NCBI GenBank assembly: GCA_028687995.1
Contig: JAQTZA010000003.1
Location: forward strand, 124,001 to 188,000
Direction of reading: 5' to 3'
DNA: 64,000 nt
Source of the DNA: Bacteroidales bacterium
Lineage (GTDB): Bacteria > Bacteroidota > Bacteroidia > Bacteroidales > UBA7332
Part shown: piece by piece, positions 54,101-63,000 of the stretch
Layout of the letters: every line of letters starts with the position of its first letter
Numbering within the stretch: the first letter of the stretch is position 1
Notes under the pieces: model-generated
Seen by the model: only the letters and a program-made list of their open reading frames with translations
What the model was told of the DNA's origin: nothing
Databases searched by the model: none
Made by a program: the position numbers and the translations under genes

Positions 54101-54223
54101 GATATTTTGGTCCGTAAATTGACCAATTGCTTGATCTTTAAATTGGATCTGCATAATCTTCTCAGCGAAAGACAACTGGCTGATTGAAAACAATATAGAG
54201 AATAATAAGACTACTTTTTTCAT
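51200..54223 (-). CDS. PL14-type lyase / polysaccharide deacetylase fusion with CBM96-like and T9SS domains
   Basis: The start at 54223 (MKKVVLLFSI) opens a good signal peptide; the frame stays open another 117 bp upstream through the leader element. The 1007-residue order is as follows. Signal peptide. PL14-type lyase domain ~20-255 (FNLGGKLPGLTSGG, GWSARYMWS, FYFSTFFGGNDASW). NodB/CE4-like domain ~300-535 with SIDDN (312-315, the Asp-Asp of motif 1), HCIGGH (371-376, metal-binding His pair) and WPYGEGN (423-429). Cadherin/Ig-like domain ~630-715. CBM96-like module ~720-912. T9SS sorting domain ~925-1007 (IYPNPLLGS..., IYIVKCS). A lyase and a deacetylase in one exported chain imply an acetylated polyuronate substrate. 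Confidence 0.78.
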   Translation of the reverse strand: MKKVVLLFSILFSISQLSFAEKIMQIQFKDQAIGQFTDQNISDLCPLVTWSTMNNNASITEDPQRGKVLAINYPKSQFGPFASGSQFIARMTPAKHYFLDYFVKFDKGFEFNLGGKLPGLTSGGGDYTGGVVPTNGQGWSARYMWSTNNSILYLYYIDQSSSFGDNIPTNQVFEKDRWYRMTQEIIVNDENMNNAVIRVWMNGRLVIEKTNFRLRIAPNGLIDSFYFSTFFGGNDASWAPSVDCKTYFDDIVVSTDAPTYLKELKGATGLTNLDPAVTPRIANINKQWGSKFGDASVCLWKDDKVAAFTISIDDNIETEVDYWKTTLANYKLPVTWFLITDGQTWPDFDVVATNPNVKDWNKYLTAIKQGHCIGGHDDRNWYNTPTTPPNPDSLRYVTRLKSTRQKIDAELDSYGNQALTYAWPYGEGNANYGRTQFIAMRGTYGVLNQVDKVNYLNVNSVSSPAVVAALPTYIDPLLDKGAKLYNVTYYRGWGSTHFHALGTADAKTKAEGLLQYLKAREDSLWVGGFTPVAQYAQSRDTHHLTSSVVSSTQVKFTVTDDMNDDLFYFPLTVKIRVGNDWATATAVQNGQSVATKLIDFAGGKYLLVDAVPDRGEVLVTGVLDNDPAVFNPIPDTEVNVNEPKDIIVEAHTTQNQPLTFTSGTLPSFVTFSTTGQYTGKFTVAPAKENLGKYTITVLANNGVSTISKSFILTISPDVNTFTLIATKADAGAYFPIHTFVDPNTRDNVIAGGGYELDKQLSAVFPFQLPVIPQGKMVKEASFQVYLEGFNTPASITGVINLFALTPRSSDAVILADGYAGAFDATNGTPIQENFASKTTAIGVVKTTATGISELSKNIQNAYTDGNAGKYIFLRLSTSDVAQTKFARTMFTTSDGAAKTSDNNRYPTLFIQLQNDTLSPISLVNQSVKPRIYPNPLLGSFLQIDFPDYFVDEPISVEIYDTKGLLVNNRIINNQKTIQLDLSAFSRQIYIVKCSTKRWSTTQQIIRL

Positions 54224-54315
54224 CTGTTTGTAATTTTGATTTTTATGGTCAGATGGAACTCGCATATAAATATTCCATTGTGAGTCAAAGTTGTTTTGTC
54301 GTGCTCGTTTCATGT
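54221..54315 (-). repeat. leader element, copy 2, in frame with the lyase/deacetylase gene
   Basis: About 95 bp between the stop of the beta-helix gene and the start of the fusion gene. The sequence matches 58281-58378 from the start codon outward, without gaps in the coding part. The small ORF starts at 54313 (MKRARQ...), runs through NIYMRVPSDHK, lacks the stop seen in copy 3, and continues in frame into the MKK start at 54223. Translation from 54313 would add 30 residues in front of the signal peptide. Confidence 0.75.
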
Positions 54316-54333
54316 GTGTATTTTCTAAATTTA

Positions 54334-56514
54334 TTACCAAATATTAAAACTGATTAATTCTTCTGCTTCCTCACCAAAAGAATAACTTGCCAAATAATAA
54401 CCAGATGCAAGTTTATATTGATTATTCATTCTCACTTCAACCAATGCATTCGATACATATTCGTAACAATTTGTTCCATCGGCTTTTTTTATTACTATTT
54501 TCAACGGTTTGTTCTCCTTATTATTGGCAATAGAAATTTGATATTCGCCCAAATGTGATGGAGACGGATAGAGATATACAGTAGGTTTCTGCGTTGTTTC
54601 AATACCTTTTTGTTCGACCTGCGCCAGTTGCAAATTCATCTGTGGACGAAGATCAACTTTTTCGGCATTTGCACTTGAAATCTGCCAACGAGAATATTTG
54701 GCAATATTTGCCCGACTGTGGCTTAACCTTAAAAAGAAGTGATCGCCGGCCTTGTAACCTGCATCGTACAACGAATTCATAAAATCAGCCAAATTGAAAT
54801 TGCCCATTTGGGTTGTATGTTTTTTTCCTTTCGATGTAGAACCACCAAACAATGCGGGTTGAATTAACCTAGCGGTAAATGACTTCCCGCTCTCACCTTC
54901 GTAGTAGTCGGCTAATGTGATTTCGTTGCCATCGCGGGGTAATAAACCGTACAAATCGACATTGCAAAGCGGTGCATTTTGCACATCTTCCACATTGAGC
55001 GAAAACGTAGCATTTGTAATTTTAAGATTGTTGGTTTTTGCAGGCAGAATAAAGGGAATAATTGCATTGCCATTGTAGGTATCTCCTACTCCCCCTATGC
55101 GAATTGATTTTTGACCATTCCAATCTTTTTGCCCATTTGAGCGCAATTCTACATCAGAATTTTGTCCCATCAACTGAACATTTCGCTCAGTAATAGCCGA
55201 TTTGCTGAACTCAAAAGCACCTACATTGGCCATATTATCGACTTTTCGACGAGCATTTTCTGCATCCAGATCGGGAGTGACACCCACCAAAGATGTATTT
55301 ACAAACATGGCATTCGCTTTGAGTCTAAAGTCGAGAAACTCCCAATTGTAGAATGTTTCATCCAAATCTTCGTAGGTTGATCCAACAACTGCGTTATTAT
55401 CTATCAGACCAATCTCGCCTTTGAATTTGGTGTCGGTAACCAAATTGTTGCACACGCGGTTGCCTTTCACTTCGGGAATCGAGTTTTCGATCCAGATACG
55501 TGCGGGACCCATTGGCTGCATGAAGTCTTTCCGTTTTTCTTCTGGATAGATGGTTTTCAGAAAAGGATCGACAACCGTATTATTGACAATCGAACTGTTA
55601 TTTACATTAAACAATGTGATTCCGTGCCAATGATCTGTCACTACCAGATTGTTTTCGAAAGTGCACATATCGAGAATATTATCGAACGACACAATTCCCA
55701 TCATCGCACCGATGAATTTACGTTTATAATTGGTATAATCGTAAATAATATTTCCTCGTAAAGTATTGTTCTTGATAATATTTGGAGTCCCTTTCTTCTC
55801 TCCATTTCTATTTAAGAAAACAAAAGCCGAATTTGAATAATTTCCCAAAACCACCGCATTTTTGAGCAGATTATGTTCGAAAACACAATCGTTACCAGCT
55901 GTTTGAATGGCACTTTCGGTGAAGAAATTGACGGAATTATAAGCAAACTGGGTTTGCTCCGAACGATTGATGATGCCTGTTCGCACATTTTTGATGCGGT
56001 TGAATTGTATCTTATGACGTTTCCCGTCGATGACGAATCCATTTTGAGCATTTTTCATCCAATTCTCTGAATTCCAGACATCAGAGTTGGCGATGGATTG
56101 AACGGAGCAATACATGATTTGTATCAACATCGACTGTTTCGACACGTCGACCAACCGACCGGATTGTGTTCCTTCAATCGTAACACCGTTGATGCGCCAA
56201 CGCGATGCCAGAGCTTCTTCTCCAATAGATAGTGATTGCAAAATCGGTAATTGATTTTCGGCTGGTTTTATGGTCACATAGCTCTCATTTTCACCCACAA
56301 TTTTCACACTACCGTGGTTACCCGATAACAGATAAATATTGTCACCACCGACAAACGACTTTTTCTGTTCAAACACCTCTTGCAATGATTTCCAAGGATG
56401 CTCGATTGTGCCGTCATTACTGATTCTTCCTTTTTGAGGATCGCAGTAATAGTCGGTCGCAGAAAGCCGAAAAACCATTGCTAAAAAGATGAATATGTAG
56501 GTTATTCTTTTCAT
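54334..56514 (-). CDS. right-handed parallel beta-helix protein (PL6-like) with CBM96-like module
   Basis: Start at 56514 (MKRITYIF); 726 residues with signal peptide. Residues ~20-410 form a right-handed beta-helix. The opening YYCDPQKGRISNDGTIEHPWKSLQE and repeated asparagine ladders (FEHNLLKNAVV, IKNNTLRGNIIYD, FENNLVVTDHWHG, SIVNNTVVDP) resemble PL6/chondroitinase-B-like lyases and other polysaccharide-acting helices. A CBM96-like module follows at ~425-640 (IPFILPAKTNNLKITNATFSLNV, VDLYGLLPRDGN, ADYYEGESG, HFFLRLSHS). The C-terminus resembles a degenerate T9SS sorting domain (VYLYPSPSHLG, SGYYLASYS). Catalytic residues of a lyase cannot be confirmed by eye. A third polymer-cleaving enzyme of PUL 2 is the likeliest role. 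Confidence 0.68.
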   Translation of the reverse strand: MKRITYIFIFLAMVFRLSATDYYCDPQKGRISNDGTIEHPWKSLQEVFEQKKSFVGGDNIYLLSGNHGSVKIVGENESYVTIKPAENQLPILQSLSIGEEALASRWRINGVTIEGTQSGRLVDVSKQSMLIQIMYCSVQSIANSDVWNSENWMKNAQNGFVIDGKRHKIQFNRIKNVRTGIINRSEQTQFAYNSVNFFTESAIQTAGNDCVFEHNLLKNAVVLGNYSNSAFVFLNRNGEKKGTPNIIKNNTLRGNIIYDYTNYKRKFIGAMMGIVSFDNILDMCTFENNLVVTDHWHGITLFNVNNSSIVNNTVVDPFLKTIYPEEKRKDFMQPMGPARIWIENSIPEVKGNRVCNNLVTDTKFKGEIGLIDNNAVVGSTYEDLDETFYNWEFLDFRLKANAMFVNTSLVGVTPDLDAENARRKVDNMANVGAFEFSKSAITERNVQLMGQNSDVELRSNGQKDWNGQKSIRIGGVGDTYNGNAIIPFILPAKTNNLKITNATFSLNVEDVQNAPLCNVDLYGLLPRDGNEITLADYYEGESGKSFTARLIQPALFGGSTSKGKKHTTQMGNFNLADFMNSLYDAGYKAGDHFFLRLSHSRANIAKYSRWQISSANAEKVDLRPQMNLQLAQVEQKGIETTQKPTVYLYPSPSHLGEYQISIANNKENKPLKIVIKKADGTNCYEYVSNALVEVRMNNQYKLASGYYLASYSFGEEAEELISFNIW

Positions 56515-56526
56515 CAAAATACTAAC

Positions 56527-58284
56527 TTATTTTGGACCAAAAGTAATTTCAATTGCAGGAGGTGTCAATGTTTCTGCACTCGAGAAGTTTAATCGAATCC
56601 AATTGTCTAAATCTGAACGGTTGGGATTGACTCGAAGGAAAAAATATTTAGCTCCTGAAGGCACATTTGCCAAAAGGTTATTGATAAATGTTGTGAGATT
56701 GACTGAACCCGTTGCATCCGATTTCATTACACCAATTGGACCTACACTTACCTGATTGTTCACCACAAATCCACTTTGAATAAGCGACACGCCTACTGTC
56801 GGATCAGTTGCCGCAGCCATATAGTAATCTGAATTCAGAATAGCAGCGCTTGCTCTTGCGGGCAAAGCATACAAATCGTAACGAACATTTTTCCAAGCAT
56901 TATTCAATTCCACATTCACAGAAAAAGAGGCGTTTGTCACTTTCATTCCGGCTTCGAGGGTCGGGATATCAAATGGAATAATAGCTGTACTGTGTGCAAA
57001 AACTGTGGCACTACCAGGAAGTGGACCTTTGCCAATCACCAAAGTAGATGGAGTAGTACTTGGAGCAATTGCTTGTACAGATTGGTCGTACACCACACCA
57101 TCAGCCACATTGGCATTGAGTGTAATTTTATTTGTTTTTTCTACTATTTCCACATTGAAAGATAATGCACTTGTTTCCATCGAGTTTGTTGCTTCTACTG
57201 TCACTTTATGCACTCCGATATCGCATCCACCACAGTTGGCATAAGGAGCAAAACGGATAGTGGCCGTGTTGTTCCCATTGTCGGTTAAAGTGGCAAACCG
57301 AGGCATATCAGTGCCCACAATTTTCACAACTCCACCGAGTGGATCTGTCACTTTTACGATTTGTGTAAAAACCATTCCCTCTTCTTTTTTCAAATCGACA
57401 ACTTTATCGATGAGAGGAGATTTATTTTGAGAAATGGTAGTAATGCTTTTATTTTTCACACTTATCGTACCATTTCCGCGTATAGTGCCATCACTAAAAA
57501 TAGCCCACGAAGTGAGTTTATTTGCTAAAACTCTGAATGGATAATTAGTGGCTAAAGCTACATAACTGCCATTTTGCTGAACAAAAACAGAGTATTGTTG
57601 GCTAACTACATTTACAGAAACTTTGAAATTGTAGTCTTGCAGTGCTCCATAAGTAATCTGAGCATCCGCACTATACGATCCACTACCTTTTCCGTCACCT
57701 TTGAATACATCAATTGTGCCTGGATTTGAGTTCATATTGAATCGGATAAGACATGAAAGATTGGCATAAGTCGTCGTGTTCCCTTGACCTAATCCAACTA
57801 CTGAATTTAATTGATCGCCAGTGGTTGAAACAGTGAAATATGTATCGAAGACGCCTGTTTGAGGTTCTACAAATGTACTCTCCGTCCATTTACCATATTG
57901 CGCTGACTCTAAGCCAGAAATAACACCATTAAATTTAAACAGAATCGTATCTGAAAAACCATTGGTGCGTGTAGCTATAAACCGAATATTCTTTTGTTCT
58001 ATTTTAAGTGGTTTGTATGCATATCGAAGACCAGTCTTCAAAAGACTATCCTTCGAATCGATCCATTTACATTGAGTCTCTTTTGCTGGTGATACTTGCA
58101 AATCAATCACCGTAGAATCGCCCACTTCACATATATAACCTTGTGCGCCCAACAAAGAAACGGTAGAGCCCGAACCCTTTAAATAAATTATTATTTCATT
58201 CTCTTTTAAAGTTGGATTACTATACTCTTTGTTACAAGAGATTAGCAATATGAGACTCGATAAGATCCAAACTATTCTTTTCAT
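56527..58284 (-). CDS. surface glycan-binding lipoprotein with CBM96-like module, PUL 2
   Basis: A 585-residue lipoprotein (LLISC, Cys ~17) in the position of SusE/SGBP genes, directly after susD. The region ~25-130 is Ig-like. The region ~130-275 looks like a concanavalin-type lectin fold (FDTYFTVSTTGDQLNSVVGLGQ, TSWAIFSDGTIRGNG). A cadherin-like domain with two CGGC cysteines follows (~290-385), and a CBM96-like module spans ~387-582 (IPFDIPTLEAGMKVTNASFSVNV, YDLYALPARAS, SDYYMAA, YFFLRVNPN). No enzyme motifs. It should capture the PUL 2 polymer next to SusCD. It follows a full leader element. Confidence 0.75.
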   Translation of the reverse strand: MKRIVWILSSLILLISCNKEYSNPTLKENEIIIYLKGSGSTVSLLGAQGYICEVGDSTVIDLQVSPAKETQCKWIDSKDSLLKTGLRYAYKPLKIEQKNIRFIATRTNGFSDTILFKFNGVISGLESAQYGKWTESTFVEPQTGVFDTYFTVSTTGDQLNSVVGLGQGNTTTYANLSCLIRFNMNSNPGTIDVFKGDGKGSGSYSADAQITYGALQDYNFKVSVNVVSQQYSVFVQQNGSYVALATNYPFRVLANKLTSWAIFSDGTIRGNGTISVKNKSITTISQNKSPLIDKVVDLKKEEGMVFTQIVKVTDPLGGVVKIVGTDMPRFATLTDNGNNTATIRFAPYANCGGCDIGVHKVTVEATNSMETSALSFNVEIVEKTNKITLNANVADGVVYDQSVQAIAPSTTPSTLVIGKGPLPGSATVFAHSTAIIPFDIPTLEAGMKVTNASFSVNVELNNAWKNVRYDLYALPARASAAILNSDYYMAAATDPTVGVSLIQSGFVVNNQVSVGPIGVMKSDATGSVNLTTFINNLLANVPSGAKYFFLRVNPNRSDLDNWIRLNFSSAETLTPPAIEITFGPK

Positions 58285-58378
58285 CTGTTTATAATTTATT
58301 TTTTATGGTCAGATGGAACTACCACATAAACATTGCTTTGTGTGTCAATATTTATGTGTAGTGTTCGTTTCATCTGTA
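58281..58378 (-). repeat. leader element, copy 3, intact small ORF
   Basis: About 98 bp filling the gap between the susD stop (58388) and the start of the binding lipoprotein (58284). It is homologous to 54221-54315 over its whole length and to 38420-38477. All three copies lie in the same orientation directly in front of a minus-strand gene, inside an operon. Confidence 0.75.
58296..58373 (-). CDS. possible 25-residue leader peptide
   Basis: An ATG at 58373 opens a frame of 25 codons ending in TAA at 58296, 12 bp before the lipoprotein start. The peptide begins MKRTLHINID and ends NVYVVVPSDHKK. The same frame without indels is present in copy 2 (ending NIYMRVPSDHK before fusing to the next gene). 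Substitutions between copies fall at all codon positions, so protein-level selection is not proven. It could be a translated leader peptide or just the coding look of a conserved RNA element. Confidence 0.35.
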   Translation of the reverse strand: MKRTLHINIDTQSNVYVVVPSDHKK

Positions 58379-58387
58379 TTTCTTGGT

Positions 58388-60049
58388 TTACTTATTTTTT
58401 TCAACACCCCGATTAACATCTCCATCCCACCAAACTGGTGCTCCCCAAAAGTTTATTCCGTTACTTAAATGAGGAGATACATGGGCATTGTTGTAATTAA
58501 TTTCAGTCAATGGATATGGCATTCTTCTTGGAATTAAACCATTCAGTTGTGGGTCAGTTTTGGCATGAGCCGCTGGTTTGAGTATTGGATAACCTGATCG
58601 TCTCCAGTTCGCATTAGCTTCAATTCCGTTGAAGAAATTGCAAACATAATGTTGCATATTAATGATTTTGAGTTTATCAGGATCGCTGTTCCAATTGTTT
58701 GTGATGTAGGTATTTACATTCACAGTAGATGGTGCCGTCGCGCCCAGAATATTTACTAATTGTGAAATGTCGGCATTAACTGCCTTAGTGAAATGAGATT
58801 CAGCACTCAATGCATCCAAATTCCATCCACGAACAGCAGCTTCGGCAAGCCACAATTCAACTTCAGAATATGGTAAATAAATTGCGCTCAAATCAAATTT
58901 CGTTAATTCTCTTCTGATTTGTAAACATTTAAAAATCTTATCGATTTGAATCTGCTTACCGTCTTTATCTACATAGAACGTGGTGTAATTAATACCCGAT
59001 GACGAGAAATCTTCGAATAGAAAACTAGCACGTGGCTGTCCTTTCAATGGACCATATTTCGTCTCATATTCATTCGTTACATCCACACTTGTTTCCGTTG
59101 TTGATTTCGAGTCTACCCTAGTCAATGATGTCCCTTTCACAGGACCATAAATTCCAAACATCATTTTGAAACGAGGATCGTTATTGTCACGCAGATAATC
59201 AGTATATGTGGCACAGCCAAAGATTATTTCTTCAGAAAAACGCATGATTTGTGAGAAACTATTTCCACGAATTTCGGGCATTCCTGTTTGGCTAATATCG
59301 TAACTGCCGTGTTGTACATAAGCCGATTCAGTGTATGCACTCATCACACCACCTTGCACTGCTATTGTCGCTTGCTCTTTTGCTTTTGTTTCGTTTACAT
59401 TCACTAAACGCATCGCTAATCGGAGACGTAATGAGTTGGCGAATTTTTTCCATTTCGCCACATCTCCTTGATAAATCAAATCACCAACAAGCTGTTTGTT
59501 AGCATCTAACAAGAGTACCGCTTTATCGAGCTGAACGAAAAAGTCATTGTAAATTGCCTCTTGAGAATCATACTTAGGGAAGAAATTTCGTCCCTCGTAA
59601 CCATCCACAGCTTCGAAATAAGGAATATCGCCATACGTATCGGTCAATTGAGAGAATAAAAGTACTTTCATAATAGAACCCACTGCTGTATAATTCTCAA
59701 AGCCAGTCGTTTTCTCTGACTTCTTGATCGCAATCTGGAGATTGTTTATCATTTGATAATAGCTTTTCCACATATACTCCACATAGCTATAATCCAATTC
59801 ATAAACCTGACCACGGGAAATAGTCCAACCATCGGCAATCATTTGCGTCACACCCATGTGAAAATAAGCTGTCGATCTCCACTGAGTTTCTCTCTCACCG
59901 GTAAGTCTCAACTCCACAGCACTAATTAATGATGGTACGTCTGGGGTAACTGTCGTGGCAGGATCAGTATTCAAATCCTGAAAATTGCTACATGAAACTC
60001 CAAAAATTACGATGAGCAGTAGTAAGTATTTGCTAAATATGTTCTTCAT
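58388..60049 (-). CDS. SusD-family lipoprotein (SusD-like_2 type), PUL 2
   Basis: A 553-residue lipoprotein (GVSC lipobox, Cys ~20) opening with FQDLNTDPATTVTPDVPSLI, the start of the SusD-like_2 branch (nutrient-binding outer-membrane lipoproteins). Further family segments are YFHMGVTQM, YFEAVDGYEGRNFFPKYDSQEAIYNDF, WKKFANSLRLRLAMRLV, and the C-terminal PYSEVELWLAEAAVRGW with RRMPYPLTEINYNN. It forms the lid of the SusC transporter upstream. It differs in branch from the classic RagB-type SusD of PUL 1. Confidence 0.95.
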   Translation of the reverse strand: MKNIFSKYLLLLIVIFGVSCSNFQDLNTDPATTVTPDVPSLISAVELRLTGERETQWRSTAYFHMGVTQMIADGWTISRGQVYELDYSYVEYMWKSYYQMINNLQIAIKKSEKTTGFENYTAVGSIMKVLLFSQLTDTYGDIPYFEAVDGYEGRNFFPKYDSQEAIYNDFFVQLDKAVLLLDANKQLVGDLIYQGDVAKWKKFANSLRLRLAMRLVNVNETKAKEQATIAVQGGVMSAYTESAYVQHGSYDISQTGMPEIRGNSFSQIMRFSEEIIFGCATYTDYLRDNNDPRFKMMFGIYGPVKGTSLTRVDSKSTTETSVDVTNEYETKYGPLKGQPRASFLFEDFSSSGINYTTFYVDKDGKQIQIDKIFKCLQIRRELTKFDLSAIYLPYSEVELWLAEAAVRGWNLDALSAESHFTKAVNADISQLVNILGATAPSTVNVNTYITNNWNSDPDKLKIINMQHYVCNFFNGIEANANWRRSGYPILKPAAHAKTDPQLNGLIPRRMPYPLTEINYNNAHVSPHLSNGINFWGAPVWWDGDVNRGVEKNK

Positions 60050-60085
60050 TTTTATCTAATATTTCTTGTGTACTGAACTCTGGAA

Positions 60086-63000
60086 TTAAAACTTCATATT
60101 CACATTAAGGCCAAAGCTGCTACGTTGAGGTAGTGAACCATATTCGTATCCTTGTCCGTTGCTGACGCTGTAGGTTGATTCAGGATCAATATTTGGAACA
60201 TGCGAGAATACATATAGATTTCGAGCAGTCAATGAGATAGAAGCATTTTTAATCCATTTGGTTTTCTTCATTAGTTTTTCAGAAAATGCGTAGGAAAAAG
60301 AGACTTCTCTCAATTTCACATAAGAAGCGTCGTACACAAACGGAGTCAAAACACTTGTATTTGCCACATTACCCCAATAATCTTTTGGGTTTACAAACAC
60401 ATCATTTGGTTTATATTGCTTCGTGCCATCAGCATTTTCACCCACATAAATAACACCATCAGCTAGATATCCTCCTGTTGCCACCCAATTCGCACTTGTC
60501 ACCTTGGCAGCAATGCGTTTTTCTTCGGATGCTGCCCACTCTTCACGACCCTGTATGGTATTGATTTCTGCACCATATTGATAGAGCTTCATATTAGTCA
60601 TGGATAACAGTTTTGCGCCCCATTTAAAATCGAATAAAACTCGTAGCGAAAGACCTTTGTAGGTGAAGGTATTGGTAAGACCACCTGTAATTTTGTATTG
60701 TCCATTGCCTAACACCTTTTGCTCGTCAGAACGCTGAGGCAGGCCGCTACTACTCAACAAGACTTCTCCTTTTTCGTTTCTTTTGAAATCGTAACCAACA
60801 ATATCACCATAGGAACCGCCTTCGTTTGCTTTGATGTAAGAATTAATCCACGAAGCTCGAGCAATTTCCTGCTCTTTCACATTGTCGTATAATCTCACAA
60901 TCTTATTGACATTTTGTGCACCGTTTAATTTCACATACCATGCAAATTCTTTGGTTTGAACCGGTGTGATATTCAAAGCCAACTCTATTCCATGATTGTT
61001 AATTTCCCCAGCATTGATATAAGCATAATCGAATGCACTCGCCGAAGAAATGGGCAATTTAATGATTTCATCAAAAATGGTTTGATTGTAATACGATGCA
61101 TCAATACCCAATCGCCAATTAAATAACTTAAAATCGACACCAGCTTCAAATCCCTTATTTCGAGAAGGCTTAAGCTCCGAATTGGGCAATATCACAGAAG
61201 ATTCTGTAGATAAAAATGCACTTTGAAAAACGTATGGATAATTTAGAAACGATCGAGTTAAATTATAAGGATTGGTATCTCCACCTACTTCGGCATACGA
61301 TACCCTAATTTTTCCGAAAGAAAGAATTTTAGATTTCAATTTTGGGAATGCATCCAAAAGACTGAATGCACTTGCCACAGATGGGTAGAAATAGGAGTTA
61401 TTCTTCGTTGGCAATGTTGAAGACCAGTCGTTGCGAGCAGTCAAATCAAGAAACAAGTAGTTTTTGTAACCCACATTTGCAAAAGCATACAGTGAATTGA
61501 TTTGCTTACGCGGATTCGAAAACAGAACTGTATATTCAGAATAGTTATTGATGGCAATTCTGCTTCTTTCCACTTGACCTTTACCCAACATATCATCGGT
61601 AGAAGTACTGCTACTCATGATATTACCACCAATATTGGAAGAGACGAACCACGCTTCAGATAGCTGTTTCTTAGCAGTCAACAAGAATTCAGAATTCATT
61701 TCACTTGTGTTCGAGAAAAGTCGTCTCATCTCACCCGATTCTGCTAAAGGTGTCGTTTTAGGACTGTAGCTATAGTAGTCGTAATTATAAGAATCAATTC
61801 CAGATTTCAATTTTAAATTCAGCCACTTCGCAATCTCATAGTTGAGAGAGACTGATCCCAAAATCCGATTTTTCTTCGAATTATTTTTCATCTCGTACAA
61901 CACATAATAGGGGTTGAGAATACGTGTTTGAGAATTCCAATATTGATAATTCCCAAGAGCATTCACACGACTATCTGCCAACCAAGATTGGTCGATATTA
62001 TTCGGCAAGCCTAGCAATGCAAGCGCAGTATTCGCACCAGAATATCCCAAAAATGGACGATTATTTACATCTTCGATTGAATAGTTGACTTTTGCATCCA
62101 ACGTCAAATTCTTCCACATCCGCATAAATCCATTCACATTGAATGTATTACGATGCAGATTACTATTGGGAACGATATCGGTCATCTTATTATCCGCAGC
62201 CGAAAAGTGGAAATTGGTCAACTCATTACCACCAGAAAACGAAACCGTATTCTGAATGTTAGAACCCGTTTGAAAAAAGCTCAACATATTGTTGTTTTTC
62301 AACCCATAATCTCTTTGTTTTCCATCAAACGAAATAAACTGCAACTCAGGATTGAGTTTATCACCCCAGCTCCACATATAGGTAGCATCGACCAAATCTT
62401 TCGGAGGAGAACCAATTCCTTGTCCATAAGTGTGTTGAATATCACCATATTGCCCAACCACCTTATCGAAAGACATGTTTGAATTAAACTCTGCGCTGAA
62501 ATTATTGTTGGACGATTTATTCCATTTTTTTGTGGTAATCAAGATGACACCATTACCTGCTCTTGATCCATAAAGTGCAGCTGCGGCAGGGCCTTTCAGT
62601 ACCGACATCGATTCGATATCATCTGGATTGATGGAAGAAATTCCATCACCCATATCCTGACCACCCCACTCGTCAGCCTCCCCTAAATTTGAGTTATCAA
62701 TAGGCACACCATCCACCACATAAAGCGGTTGGCTGCTACCCGATATTTTTGAATTTCCTCGAATCAACACCTTTGACGAACCACCAACACCAGTATTGGA
62801 TTGCATAATATCAACACCAGCCACTTTGCCCGAAAGAGAGTTGACGGCATTGATGCTTTTTACCTCTAGGATATCTTTCCCAGAGACTTTAGAAACTGAA
62901 TAACCTAATGATTTTTCTTCACGACTTATACCCAATGCTGTTACGACCACTTCACTCAGATTCTTTGTGTCTTGCAAAAGGGTAATTTTGAAATTTGATT

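Noticed and set aside
54224..54340. N-terminal extension of the lyase/deacetylase gene upstream of 54223
   Set aside because: The extension would bury the signal peptide and runs through the leader element; the start at 54223 is far more likely, although translation from 54313 is discussed as a finding.
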